From positions 1 through 46,682 of the forward strand of contig QMRW01000001.1 in assembly GCA_003650785.1 (NCBI GenBank): 46,682 nucleotides of DNA, read 5' to 3'. The position numbers were made by a program, and so were the translations under genes. Shown here piece after piece: positions 25,301 to 33,781 of the stretch (position 1 is its first letter; each line of letters opens with the position of its first letter). A model generated the notes under the pieces. It searched no databases. It was not told the origin of the DNA and saw nothing but the letters and a program-made list of their open reading frames with translations. Source of the stretch: Thermoprotei archaeon (GTDB lineage Archaea > Thermoproteota > Thermoprotei > Thermofilales > B20-G17).

Positions 25301-26283
25301 GTACAAAGTTCTCTGTTGGAATATGGGCTTTAGGTCCTTGTGCAGAGAGATTCGTACCAACTGGTTACAGACCTGAGATTCCCATAGCTGAGCGCTTTAA
25401 AATGCTTTCTCAAATTGAAGACCTAAGGGGTGTTGAACTGCACTATCCAACAGAGGTTCCCTCAATTGAGGAGGTAGAAGAGCTGAGTAAGAAATATAAT
25501 CTTGCAGTAGTGGCACTACCAGTCCACTTATTTAATAAGCCAAAGTGGAAGTATGGAAGCTTATCAGCTCCAGATGAGAAAACTAGAAGAGAGGCTATTG
25601 AACTTATCAAAGAGACCATGGATGTAGCAAAGAAATTCAACAGTATTGTAATAATATGGCCTGGACAGGATGGATTCGACTATCCATTCCAGGTAGATTA
25701 CAGAGAACACTATAAGAACTTTGTAGAAGGACTCAAAGAATGTTGTGAATACAGACCTGAAGTAAAAATAGCGCTAGAGTATAAGATGACAGAGCCTAGA
25801 CTAAGGATACTAGCTGGTACTATAGGAATTTGCCTTACAATAGTAGAGGATGTAGGTTACGATAATTTAGGAATAAATATAGATGTTGGACATGCCCTCC
25901 TAGCTTATGAAAATATGGCTCAAGCTATAACTTTAGCAGCTATGAAGGGTAAGTTATTCCACATACACTTAAATGACTGTTTTAGGAGGACTGACGATGA
26001 CTTAATAGTAGGCTCTGTACACTTCTGGGAGACTCTAGAACTATTTTACTGGTTGAAAGAAGTAAAGTATGATGGATGGTACTCGCTAGATCTATTTCCA
26101 TATAGAGAGGATCCCATAGAGGCTGTCAGACAGAGTATAGAGAATATCAAGTTCTTCATGAAACTAGTTGAAGTAATCGACAGAAGAAAGGATGAGCTCA
26201 GAGAAGTATTTAGAACATATAATGCTATTAGGGGAGTTAGATTCCTTTGGAGTGTTCTTAAAGAGGCAGTAAAGGAGAGTTAG
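25297..26283 (+). CDS. Sugar isomerase, xylose/rhamnose-isomerase-like TIM barrel
   Basis: The 328-residue protein is a member of the xylose isomerase-like TIM barrel superfamily, closest by eye to RhaI-type L-rhamnose isomerases. IIWPGQDGFDYPFQVDYREHY is a strong match to that group. Metal and substrate residues of the fold are seen in ALEYKMTEPR (Glu), NIDVGHAL (Asp, His), LFHIHLNDC (His, Asp) and WYSLDLFPYREDP (Asp). It probably interconverts an aldose and a ketose in the cytoplasm, using Mn or a similar metal. The sugar cannot be named. It opens the carbohydrate region that also has a second TIM barrel, an FGGY kinase, RuBisCO and an IolB-like isomerase. Confidence 0.8.
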   Translation: MSTKFSVGIWALGPCAERFVPTGYRPEIPIAERFKMLSQIEDLRGVELHYPTEVPSIEEVEELSKKYNLAVVALPVHLFNKPKWKYGSLSAPDEKTRREAIELIKETMDVAKKFNSIVIIWPGQDGFDYPFQVDYREHYKNFVEGLKECCEYRPEVKIALEYKMTEPRLRILAGTIGICLTIVEDVGYDNLGINIDVGHALLAYENMAQAITLAAMKGKLFHIHLNDCFRRTDDDLIVGSVHFWETLELFYWLKEVKYDGWYSLDLFPYREDPIEAVRQSIENIKFFMKLVEVIDRRKDELREVFRTYNAIRGVRFLWSVLKEAVKES

Positions 26284-26300
26284 AAGGGAGTTCGATTAAT

Positions 26301-26342
26301 AACTTATTTTTTTAGAGTTTCAACTCAGTTCCCGTGTTGAAA
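26301..26342 (+). terminator. T-run and hairpin between convergent genes
   Basis: After the sugar isomerase stop comes TTATTTTTTTAG (26305-26316), a good archaeal T-run terminator. Right behind it a perfect stem TTTCAAC (26318-26324) pairs with GTTGAAA (26336-26342) across an 11-base loop, just before the stop of the convergent methyltransferase gene. Confidence 0.45.
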
Positions 26343-26348
26343 GACAGC

Positions 26349-27386
26349 TTATACAGGCTTTAGGAGAAAGAGTGGGAAGAGTGGTTTTAATTGCTTTTTA
26401 ACTAATTTAAAACTAGCTTCTCTAAACCAGGTCATAAGCTCATCAAGTGTAGGAAGAAGTTTCGCACCCATTAGGTATACGACAATATGTCCCTTATGGA
26501 ATTCTGGAGCTATTGTTTGCATAATGCAAAACCTTCCTTGAGCTTTGAGTAACATTCTCACATTCTTCAACAGTACTGGAGGTTCGTCACACCAGTGGAG
26601 TACGTTTATCATAAAAGCTGCGTCGAAAACTCTTTTCCCCAAGTATTTTATCATATTCTCTCCTTTACATGGGAAGAACTCTACTCTATCCACATCTAAG
26701 CCCATGACCCGTATGTAATGTCTAGCTATTTCAAGAGATACACTGTCAGGATCCACAGCTACTACTCTCGTTTTTGTGAACTTTAGTAAGACAGCTGTAG
26801 ACAATCCCATACCTGCTCCTACGTCAAGTACAATACTATTTTCTGGTAACTTATTGAAGCCAGCCCACATCACTGCATATGAGCGTAGTAGCATGTAGCC
26901 CGAAGCTTCCAGGAACTTTAGAAAGATCGACTTGGATTCCCTCCTTAACCACATGTATTTCTTTTCTCCAGTTTCAAGACAGTGAGGTAAAGTCTCTATG
27001 ACTCGATCAATTATAGGAATTATCTCGTTGACATACCTACTAGATACGGATGGTGAATTAGGCGACGGAAGTTTAATAAAGTATATGTAGTCTCCCCTCT
27101 GTCTTACATATCCTCCGGCCTTCAGAGTCTCTATTGTAATAACTACGGTATCCCTATGATACTTGCTTAAGAGATCCGGAATTCTTGCGTACCTCTTTCC
27201 CTCTTTAAGTTTGAAAGCATCGTCTAACCATCCAGAATCTTCTAATATACTTGCTGTCTTCCACTGTATATATCTCATGGATTCTTTAATCGCTTTTCTA
27301 ATCTCCCTATAGGGTATTACTAGAATTGCTCTCTCAGGAGTCCCTGGTATCAGTGTCTTTATGAAGAACTTAAGTGGTATTGGCAT
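26349..27386 (-). CDS. SAM-dependent methyltransferase with N-terminal winged helix
   Basis: The 345-residue protein has a class I methyltransferase domain in its second half: VLDVGAGMGLSTAVLL (motif I, SAM binding, near residue 170), VVAVDPDSVSLEIA (motif II), and AAFMINVLHWCDEPP (motif IV region). Residues 45-105 look like a winged helix (DLLSKYHRDTVVITIETLKAGGYVRQ), as in the dimerisation domain of O-methyltransferases. The substrate is unknown. The start codon is ATG and overlaps nothing on its strand; the opposite strand carries the leader of the second TIM barrel gene. A transcription-factor-like role for the N-terminus is possible but less likely. Confidence 0.8.
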   Translation of the reverse strand: MPIPLKFFIKTLIPGTPERAILVIPYREIRKAIKESMRYIQWKTASILEDSGWLDDAFKLKEGKRYARIPDLLSKYHRDTVVITIETLKAGGYVRQRGDYIYFIKLPSPNSPSVSSRYVNEIIPIIDRVIETLPHCLETGEKKYMWLRRESKSIFLKFLEASGYMLLRSYAVMWAGFNKLPENSIVLDVGAGMGLSTAVLLKFTKTRVVAVDPDSVSLEIARHYIRVMGLDVDRVEFFPCKGENMIKYLGKRVFDAAFMINVLHWCDEPPVLLKNVRMLLKAQGRFCIMQTIAPEFHKGHIVVYLMGAKLLPTLDELMTWFREASFKLVKKQLKPLFPLFLLKPV

Positions 27387-27642
27387 TGTTCCAGAGCCTC
27401 CAATATCTAAACAATTTAATTCAATAAATAATCTTCCTAATAAATTCGATTATCGGACATTTCTTTTTCACCATTTTCTTCACTGTAGATATCGTACACA
27501 GGCTCTTCATGTCGATTACATACAAAATGGATTTACATTCCCTCATCGATTACGTGAATTCTATGACATAGATAGATATGATAGAAGTGCAGTGATAATA
27601 TTGAAGTATGTAAATTCTCTAATTATAGTGAGGTACAGGGAT

Positions 27643-28551
27643 ATGACAGTATTTAGACTAGGTGTTAACAACTGTTTTGCAGTAAAGCGTTGGCCTGAAC
27701 CTAGAGCTTGGACTGAAATAGTAGCTACTAAATTAGATGTTAAGTACGTTCAATTCTCATTCGATTTACTAGATCCTAGATCAAAGGATCCTGCACTCAC
27801 ATCTATGATTACTGAAATCAGGGACACTATCAGAGACTATGGCATAGTGATACATAGTACATTCACAGGCTTAGCTGCGTATAGCTTTAATCTGCTCATG
27901 CATCCTAACCCGCTAATGAGATACGACGCACTAGACTGGTATATATCGGCTATAAGAGCTACTAAAGAGATGGGAGTAGAGAGTACGGGAGGACACCTAG
28001 CTGCTATGAGCTGGGAGTACTTCATTGATGACACAAAGAGAAAGTACATAACCGAAATACTCCTGGAGAATATACGACTGTTATCCCATGCAGCTAGATC
28101 CTACGGATTAAAGTCGATATTATGGGAGCCTATGCCCGTAGTCAGAGAGCCTCCCTACACTATTAACGGAGCCAAGATCCTATTAAGGAGAGCCAATGAG
28201 AAAGCTGGAGTTCCTGTAAAGCTATGTATAGACTTAGGGCACTCATGTGCTTGGAAATATGAATCTAAAAGAGATCTAGATCCCTATGCTTGGCTTGAGG
28301 AACTGGGCTCGGAGTCTCCTGTTATACATGTACAGCAAACTGATGGAAAGGCTGATAGACATTGGCCCTTCACAGAGGAATACAACAAAATGGGAATAAT
28401 AAAACCTGATAAAGTACTAGAGGCAATTGAGAGATCGGGAGCAGAAGAGGTACTATTAGCTCTGGAGATAATACACCCATTCGAGGAGAGAGAAGAAAAA
28501 GTCTTAAATGATATGATAGAGAGCGTAAGATATTGGAAAGAATATGTATAA
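27643..28551 (+). CDS. Sugar-phosphate isomerase/epimerase-like TIM barrel
   Basis: From the ATG preceded by GAGGTACAGGG the protein has 302 residues. An open frame extends 94 codons upstream, but that part is unlike a protein of this fold. The opening RLGVNNCFAVKRWPEP, the VKYVQFSFDLLDP strand, LWEPMPVV (Glu), LCIDLGHSCAW (Asp, His), VIHVQQTDGKADRHWPF and LALEIIHPFEE (Glu) give the metal-binding pattern of the AP-endonuclease-2-like xylose isomerase superfamily. Members isomerise or epimerise sugars, sugar phosphates or inositol intermediates. It converges on the FGGY kinase gene with a 13-base gap and probably belongs to the same pathway. Confidence 0.8.
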   Translation: MTVFRLGVNNCFAVKRWPEPRAWTEIVATKLDVKYVQFSFDLLDPRSKDPALTSMITEIRDTIRDYGIVIHSTFTGLAAYSFNLLMHPNPLMRYDALDWYISAIRATKEMGVESTGGHLAAMSWEYFIDDTKRKYITEILLENIRLLSHAARSYGLKSILWEPMPVVREPPYTINGAKILLRRANEKAGVPVKLCIDLGHSCAWKYESKRDLDPYAWLEELGSESPVIHVQQTDGKADRHWPFTEEYNKMGIIKPDKVLEAIERSGAEEVLLALEIIHPFEEREEKVLNDMIESVRYWKEYV

Positions 28552-28564
28552 TTTTTGAAAAAAT
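28552..28564. terminator. Short bidirectional terminator
   Basis: TTTTTGAAAAAAT gives a T-run on both strands between the stops of the TIM barrel and FGGY kinase genes, so the same few bases can end both transcripts. Confidence 0.45.
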
Positions 28565-30100
28565 CTATGATAAATCTTTCATCATTCTAAATATTTCCTC
28601 ATTGGCTTCGTATACTTTCAAGAATACTCTATAATATTTGTCATATAGCTTAGTCATTTTCTCATCTGGTTGTGTTATTTCTGTTATCTCAAGCCATTCT
28701 TTGATAACTTCGTATTTCTCTATAGTCCTAGTTCCCACACCCGCCAGAAGTGCGTCTCCATAGGGTGCACCAACACTTTCAGCTATGTAGATCATAGGCA
28801 TACCTGTTACACTTGCTATTATAGTACGCCATAGACCTGATCTAGCTCCGCCGTCTACGAGTATTACTTTCTTCAAAGGTATACCTGCATTCTTGGCTGT
28901 TTCTAGACAGTACCTTACAGCATAGGCTACACCCTCTAAGATAGCCCTATAAATGTGAGACTTTGTGTGATACGTAGTTAGTCCTATTAGCATACTTCTT
29001 ACATATTCATCCCACCAGGGTGCACGTTCGCCTACACTCATATGGGGTAAAAATATCAGACCATCACTACCTGGAGGTACTTTAGAGGCCTCTAGATCCA
29101 GTATACTATAAGCGCTTATTCCTATCTGTCCAGCCATAATTTTCTCTAATCTACCTAGTTCATCTCTAAAGAATCTCACACAGGCTCCAGCAGTAGTTAT
29201 ACCAGCGAAAGAGTAGAGCTTCTCCGTATCATATGCCACATGGGGGTAGTTAACAAGCTTAGGAGATAGCCTCAGCTTATCTTGGATTATACCAATGCAC
29301 ATAGAGGTTCCCAACATGGCTCCTACTTCACCATCCTCTAGTGCACCCACACTGAGTGCACTCACAGGAGCATCTATACCTCCAGCCGATACAGGAGTTC
29401 CCCTTGCTAAACCTGTCAGTCTAGATGCCTCCTCTGTGATCTCTCCTACAATATCCTTTGACATTACAATCTCCTCTGGTAGATATTCTACTGGTATACC
29501 CAGAGCGTTCAACATCTCTTCAGACCACTTCCTCTTATGTATATCAAATATTCCACCATAGTTACCAGCTGAACTGTAGTCTACGCTTATTTCTCCAGTT
29601 AATTTATATATAATGTAGGCATTTGGAGTCATTAGCTTGTATATTCTCTTCCATATCTCTGGTTCATTGAACTTTATCCAAAGCATCTTAGTGTAGCCAT
29701 AATAAGGATCAATAGTGTTTCCAGTTATCTTAAATATCTCCTCTTCTCCTATATTCTTTCTAACCCACTCACATTCCCTAGTGGCTCTTCTATCCATCCA
29801 TATTATGGCAGGTCTAAGTGGCTTCATATCTCTATCACATGGTATTCCAGATCCTCCATAGAGCCCCGATATACATATACCAGCTATCTCCTTTACATCT
29901 ACTTTAGATATCTCTATAGCCTGTCTTATGGTCTCTACTACAGCATTAAACCATACCGAGGGCCATTGTTCAGCCCATCCAGGTTTTGGAGTTATCACTC
30001 CATATTCCTTGAATGTTGAGGCTAGTACTTTTCCGCTTGTATCCACTATGACAGTCTTAGTACCGTAAGTTCCAATGTCACATCCGACTAGGTACGTCAT
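28565..30100 (-). CDS. FGGY-family sugar kinase (xylulokinase-like)
   Basis: The 511-residue protein has the whole FGGY fold. The N-terminal phosphate-binding strand reads VGCDIGTYGTKTVIVD; WAEQWPSVWF and IWMDRRATRECEWV match xylulokinases; the catalytic Asp is in AGGIDAPVSALSVG; MLGTSMCIGI and DGGARSGLWRTIIASVTG are the ATP-site loops. The closest named group is xylulokinase, which makes D-xylulose 5-phosphate, but ribulokinase, L-ribulokinase or erythritol-type kinases share these motifs. It lies downstream of RuBisCO on the same strand after a 334-base gap, and a candidate TATA (TTTTTAGC on the minus strand) sits about 20-28 bases before its start. Confidence 0.88.
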   Translation of the reverse strand: MTYLVGCDIGTYGTKTVIVDTSGKVLASTFKEYGVITPKPGWAEQWPSVWFNAVVETIRQAIEISKVDVKEIAGICISGLYGGSGIPCDRDMKPLRPAIIWMDRRATRECEWVRKNIGEEEIFKITGNTIDPYYGYTKMLWIKFNEPEIWKRIYKLMTPNAYIIYKLTGEISVDYSSAGNYGGIFDIHKRKWSEEMLNALGIPVEYLPEEIVMSKDIVGEITEEASRLTGLARGTPVSAGGIDAPVSALSVGALEDGEVGAMLGTSMCIGIIQDKLRLSPKLVNYPHVAYDTEKLYSFAGITTAGACVRFFRDELGRLEKIMAGQIGISAYSILDLEASKVPPGSDGLIFLPHMSVGERAPWWDEYVRSMLIGLTTYHTKSHIYRAILEGVAYAVRYCLETAKNAGIPLKKVILVDGGARSGLWRTIIASVTGMPMIYIAESVGAPYGDALLAGVGTRTIEKYEVIKEWLEITEITQPDEKMTKLYDKYYRVFLKVYEANEEIFRMMKDLS

Positions 30101-30434
30101 CAGTAGTTATAGGTATAATAGCTAAAAACGGTTTTCATAGGTTAATTGAGTTATGACAGTATCAGTTAATCTTAGCCCTACTTGTAATTTCATGAGTATA
30201 CGCTCAGGATGTGTCCTCCATAATACCAATAGTAAGTGGGGTTTTAGTATTTTAGTTGCTAGAAGAGCGTAGAATGAAGATAAAGGTAGTAGTATTCCTA
30301 TAAAAGGATGGAGATTAGTTCACCTTGGGGCTGACACTTAGTATTTTGATAGAGATCAGAAAGTTATTGGAAAGTATGTGCAGATAAATTATTAATATAC
30401 TGTATTTGTTTATCGCTTTTAGGAGGGATCAGTG
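30101..30434. other. Gap between RuBisCO and the sugar kinase
   Basis: No coding frame or RNA gene is supported in these 334 bases. It holds the minus-strand promoter region of the kinase and TTTAGGAGGGATC just past the RuBisCO stop, which on the coding strand reads as an A-rich end without a strong T-run. Confidence 0.35.
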
Positions 30435-31766
30435 TTATATTGGTCTAACAAATCCCCACTTCTCAAGCGCTCTCTTCAACTCCTTGTACTCCTCGGCATA
30501 TTCGTCTAGTGGTATTCCCCTTAAAGACGCTTCTATAGACTGTAGCACTGCCATTGCACCAGCCCTAGGACCATCAGGGTGTCCTATGACTCCGCCTCCT
30601 ACCTGAAGCACTAAATCCTTACCAAGAACTCTTATAACCTCGGGTATATTTCCTGGATGTAACCCCCCTGAGGATACTGGTACTGCTGGTTTGATATGGT
30701 ACCATTTTTGCTCTAAGTGGTACCTATCCTCTTTATCGGGTTTAAAGTGGGACTCCCTTAGTATTCGTGCACGATTTATGACATCTATAGTTTTCGCCTC
30801 AAGTTTCCCTACTTCTGGTGTTCCTATATGGAGTTGGTCAAGTCCTATGAGCCTGTAGAGTTTCGCTAGGGTGAACATGGAGACTCCATGATATGGGTTT
30901 CTCGTAAAGGCAGCATGAAAAGCTCTATGAGCATGTATTGCTAATCCGTACTCCTCCGCTAAATCTCTGATATATGTTAATGATGCCCAACCTGTTACCA
31001 CAACGTCAACCATTATGTAAGGATTACCGTAATCGGCAACAAGTTTTAATCTCTTCTCCATTTCCTTAATATCGGCAGTTATATTGGCAAACCAGACCTT
31101 CCTCTCACCTGTCTCGCTTTCTACTCTGTCTATTATCCTCATTATTGACTTTGCACGTGCTTCAAACCTGCAGTAGCTGGGACTTGCTAAATTTTCATCA
31201 TCCTTAATGTAGTCAAGTCCTCCTGATAAGATTTCGTAAGCGAGTTTTTCCACTTCTTCAGGAGAGTAGCCTACTTTTGGCTTAGGTACCGTTCCGACAA
31301 TAGGTCTTTCGTATACCTTGAATATCTCCCGAATACCGTTGATACCCTTGGAAGGCCCCTTGAAGTGTTTTATAAAGTCGTATGGCATGTATATGTCCTC
31401 AACTCTAAGATTCTTAACTCTTCTCATTCCAAATATATTACCTGCCACTGAAGCTAGGAAGGCTGGTAAATTTCCTTCTTCAAATAACTCTAAAGGATAA
31501 GCTACTTTGACTATGTGAGATCCATTGCCCAGGTCGGTAAATTCATAGGCTTTACCCATAAGTTTGTTCAATCTCTCCTGTGAATACCATAAGTACAATG
31601 TAGTCCATGTACCTACGCTACTCTCTGCAGCGATACCACCAGCTGCATCCTCTATAGAGAAGCCTTTAGCGGGAGTTACTCTGAATACCACTATGACGTC
31701 TTTCTCGGGATCTGGAACATAGTCCTTTTTTACAAAAGCCGGATAGGGTTCAAACTTCTTGGACAT
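30435..31766 (-). CDS. rbcL: Form III ribulose-1,5-bisphosphate carboxylase/oxygenase
   Basis: The 443-residue protein is a RuBisCO of the archaeal form III type. All active-site blocks are intact: GTVPKPK (Lys162, Lys164), GGLDYIKDDEN with the Lys188 to be carbamylated and Asp190/Glu191, HAHRAFHAAFTR, HIGT (His313), the loop-6 lysine in VGKLE (Lys321), SSGGLHPG and QVGGGVIGHPDG. The N-terminal GTWTT and GNIFGM blocks are present too, so it is not a RuBisCO-like protein. It fixes CO2 on RuBP to give two 3-phosphoglycerates. RuBP would come from ribose 1,5-bisphosphate via the isomerase encoded near 36 kb. The start ATG has AAAGGTG and a clear TATA upstream. Confidence 0.96.
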   Translation of the reverse strand: MSKKFEPYPAFVKKDYVPDPEKDVIVVFRVTPAKGFSIEDAAGGIAAESSVGTWTTLYLWYSQERLNKLMGKAYEFTDLGNGSHIVKVAYPLELFEEGNLPAFLASVAGNIFGMRRVKNLRVEDIYMPYDFIKHFKGPSKGINGIREIFKVYERPIVGTVPKPKVGYSPEEVEKLAYEILSGGLDYIKDDENLASPSYCRFEARAKSIMRIIDRVESETGERKVWFANITADIKEMEKRLKLVADYGNPYIMVDVVVTGWASLTYIRDLAEEYGLAIHAHRAFHAAFTRNPYHGVSMFTLAKLYRLIGLDQLHIGTPEVGKLEAKTIDVINRARILRESHFKPDKEDRYHLEQKWYHIKPAVPVSSGGLHPGNIPEVIRVLGKDLVLQVGGGVIGHPDGPRAGAMAVLQSIEASLRGIPLDEYAEEYKELKRALEKWGFVRPI

Positions 31767-31798
31767 ACAGGCACCTTTCTCGTATAAGCCAGTTCTTT

Positions 31799-31810
31799 GA
31801 TATAAACCTT
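31799..31810 (-). promoter_or_regulatory. rbcL: Candidate TATA box of RuBisCO
   Basis: On the minus strand AAGGTTTATATC stands 32 bases before the ATG. This leaves a leader of about ten bases that includes the ribosome site AAAGGTG. Confidence 0.5.
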
Positions 31811-31913
31811 GCTCGATGGAAGAACCCTAGTGTACTCCTTATTCTTTAAAGTTCTAGCTAAATACTAAATTCATCATAATTTCAAGGTTTTAATGTTTCT
31901 TACTTTTTCCTAC

Positions 31914-31923
31914 ACCAGCTGGT
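31914..31923. promoter_or_regulatory. Palindrome ACCAGCTGGT upstream of RuBisCO
   Basis: A perfect 10-base palindrome, extending to 14 of 16 matched bases when flanks are included, lies about 105 bases ahead of the RuBisCO TATA box and 57 bases past the IolB-like gene. It may be an activator or repressor site. Confidence 0.25.
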
Positions 31924-31979
31924 ATACTTAGTTTCCTAGTTTAGGATATTTCATTTTTATCTATATGTCTACTTGGTAG

Positions 31980-32723
31980 TTAGAATTCGTATATCCATTT
32001 ACCGTACTTCCTATCTATTATCGGTCTTCTAGCCGCTAATACCCAGAGATACTTCATTTCGAAACCAGGTGCTACTACATTAGGATGAAATCCCCTAGGT
32101 ATAGTCACTATGTCGCCCTCTTCCACTACATAGCACCTTCTATTACTGGGATCAGTATAGACAAATTGAATACCATAGCCAGGTTTAGGCAGTCTATAAA
32201 ATACATAGAACTCTTCTAAAGTATCACCATGATCATGAGGAGGCCAACTGGACCAGTTACCAGGCTTGACCCATGTATAACCAGCTAATATCCTGGATGC
32301 CTTAACATCCTCCGTTATCATATCAAAGACTTCACGTAGACTACTCTCCTCACCCACTATTCTATGTCTCCTCCTATCTTCAACAATACTCCTAAATGGT
32401 ATGAGTACGGGTTCAGTATCTATATTGCTTGGTGCACTGCTTAGTGCAAAGTGTACTGTATCTACTCCTATAAATCTCACTTTATGTCTTCGGGGCACAT
32501 ATATCATATCATGTTCACCTAGCCTATACTCACTTCCTCCGATCTCTATAATACCTCTGCCTGAATAGCTACATATCATGAATTCTTTATCTGAAGTATT
32601 CAACATGTACTCTCTATCCCTGCTTAGTATTAGTTCTCCGTATGTAAGTAGGTCTAGGTCACTATTTTCTGGACTCACTATCTCTATATACTTATTTTGT
32701 TCTCTTCTAGGTTTAAATTTCAT
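31980..32723 (-). CDS. IolB-like 5-deoxyglucuronate isomerase family protein
   Basis: The 247-residue protein is a two-cupin member of the KduI/IolB family. The metal site is clear: NWSSWPPHDHGDTLEEFYVF gives His163, His165 and Glu170, and IPRGFHPNVVAPG gives His213. IolB converts 5-deoxy-D-glucuronate to 2-deoxy-5-keto-D-gluconate in myo-inositol breakdown; KduI acts on 5-keto-4-deoxyuronate. The WSSxPPHxHD, YTDxxxR and PRGxHP motifs are those of IolB. No IolC, IolD or IolG gene is seen in the window, so the true substrate may be another sugar acid. It is upstream of RuBisCO on the same strand. Confidence 0.85.
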   Translation of the reverse strand: MKFKPRREQNKYIEIVSPENSDLDLLTYGELILSRDREYMLNTSDKEFMICSYSGRGIIEIGGSEYRLGEHDMIYVPRRHKVRFIGVDTVHFALSSAPSNIDTEPVLIPFRSIVEDRRRHRIVGEESSLREVFDMITEDVKASRILAGYTWVKPGNWSSWPPHDHGDTLEEFYVFYRLPKPGYGIQFVYTDPSNRRCYVVEEGDIVTIPRGFHPNVVAPGFEMKYLWVLAARRPIIDRKYGKWIYEF

Positions 32724-32745
32724 GTTCCTAATATGCTGTAGAAAT

Positions 32746-32772
32746 ACTTAACTTTAAGTGATTTGTTTCACT
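32746..32772. promoter_or_regulatory. Overlapping inverted repeats in a divergent promoter
   Basis: ACTTAA-CT-TTAAGT (32746-32759) is a perfect 6-2-6 inverted repeat, and it overlaps AGTGA-TTTGTT-TCACT (32757-32772). They occupy the only promoter space between the IolB-like gene and the divergent winged-helix gene. CTTTAAG could be the TATA of the latter, 20-25 bases before its GTG. The layout fits an operator for the adjacent small regulator. Confidence 0.4.
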
Positions 32773-32777
32773 AGTAG

Positions 32778-33044
32778 GTGTTAGAATTGGATGTCAAGAA
32801 GGAGGTCAGTAAGGCCATAGTGAGATTACTGCGAGTAACCAGTGATGGCGTATATGTGGATGCTACAGAAATAGCTGAACTACTAAATGTTAATAACAGG
32901 AGCATTGTGAGGGAAATAGCTAAAGTACTCGATAGTTTTGAGAGCTTGGGTCTACTGACTAGAATTTATGGAAAGACACTTTCTGATAAAGTATATTTCG
33001 TATCAAAGAATTTATTGAAGAAATTTGAAGATATGGTAAGATAG
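32778..33044 (+). CDS. Small winged-helix regulator ahead of sufC
   Basis: The 88-residue protein is a single winged helix-turn-helix: VSKAIVRLLRVTSDGVYVDATEIAELLNVNNRSIVREIAKVLDSFESLGL and a beta-wing ending KVYFVSKN. No metal or cluster cysteines are present, so it is unlike SufR. The GTG start has TAGGTG around it and lies about 20-25 bases after a possible TATA, which suggests a leaderless message. sufC begins 8 bases after its stop, so it is probably the first gene of the suf operon and a candidate autoregulator. Its inverted-repeat-rich promoter region is shared with the IolB-like gene. Confidence 0.75.
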   Translation: MLELDVKKEVSKAIVRLLRVTSDGVYVDATEIAELLNVNNRSIVREIAKVLDSFESLGLLTRIYGKTLSDKVYFVSKNLLKKFEDMVR

Positions 33045-33052
33045 GTGATAGT

Positions 33053-33781
33053 ATGCCCACTCTGGAGATTATAGATCTAGACATAGCTGTTAAGGATAGA
33101 GTAATACTAAGAGATGTTAATCTCGAGTTAGAGAGAGGCAAAGTAAGTGTTCTAATGGGTCCTAATGCCTCAGGAAAGACTAGTTTAGCTATGGCAATAG
33201 TAGGAAATCCCATGTACAGAGTACTAAAGGGAAGAATACTACTTGAGGGTGAGGATATATTAGGACTACCAATACACGAGAGAGTTAAAAGGGGTATTTC
33301 GATAGCTTACCAATCTCCACCAGAAATAAGAGGACTCAAACTATATGATCTACTAAATCTACTAGCTGAAAGGAGAGGAGTTCGTAGAAAGTATGTAGAG
33401 GAGGTACTTCATCTACTCAATATAAACTCTCAATTACTTAATCGAGATCTATATGTAGGCTTCTCAGGTGGTGAGAAAAAGAGAATAGAGATGGTTCAAA
33501 TACTCATATCTAGACCTAAAGTAGCTATATTAGATGAACCAGATTCAGGAGTAGATGTAGACTCACTCAAGCTTATATCCAATGCTATAAGGACTTTATT
33601 GAGAGAGGGGACTGCAGTACTATTAATAACTCATTATAGATTAATTCTCCAAGAGATCCCAGCTGATCCAGTATACATAGCTATCAAGGGTCGGGTGAAA
33701 GAGTGTGATGCCTCAATAGTACAGATTATAGAGAAATGTGGATATGGATGCATAGAGAGGGGAGTATGTGATGTCGTATGA
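33053..33781 (+). CDS. sufC: Fe-S cluster assembly ATPase SufC
   Basis: The 242-residue protein is an ABC-type ATPase. It shows Walker A GPNASGKTSLA, the Q-loop AYQSPPEIRGL typical of SufC, the signature FSGGEKKRIEMVQ (SufC form, with GEKKR), Walker B VAILDEPDSGVDVDSL and the switch His in LLITHYRL. SufC powers the SufBCD scaffold that builds 4Fe-4S clusters. Its length is standard. The ribosome site GGTGAT stands just before the ATG. The end overlaps the next gene by about 11 bases. Confidence 0.95.
   Translation: MPTLEIIDLDIAVKDRVILRDVNLELERGKVSVLMGPNASGKTSLAMAIVGNPMYRVLKGRILLEGEDILGLPIHERVKRGISIAYQSPPEIRGLKLYDLLNLLAERRGVRRKYVEEVLHLLNINSQLLNRDLYVGFSGGEKKRIEMVQILISRPKVAILDEPDSGVDVDSLKLISNAIRTLLREGTAVLLITHYRLILQEIPADPVYIAIKGRVKECDASIVQIIEKCGYGCIERGVCDVV

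Noticed and set aside
27361..27642. 94 extra codons at the N-terminus of the second TIM barrel protein
   Set aside because: The composition is unlike the rest, it would overlap the divergent methyltransferase start, and a good ribosome site precedes the ATG at 27643.
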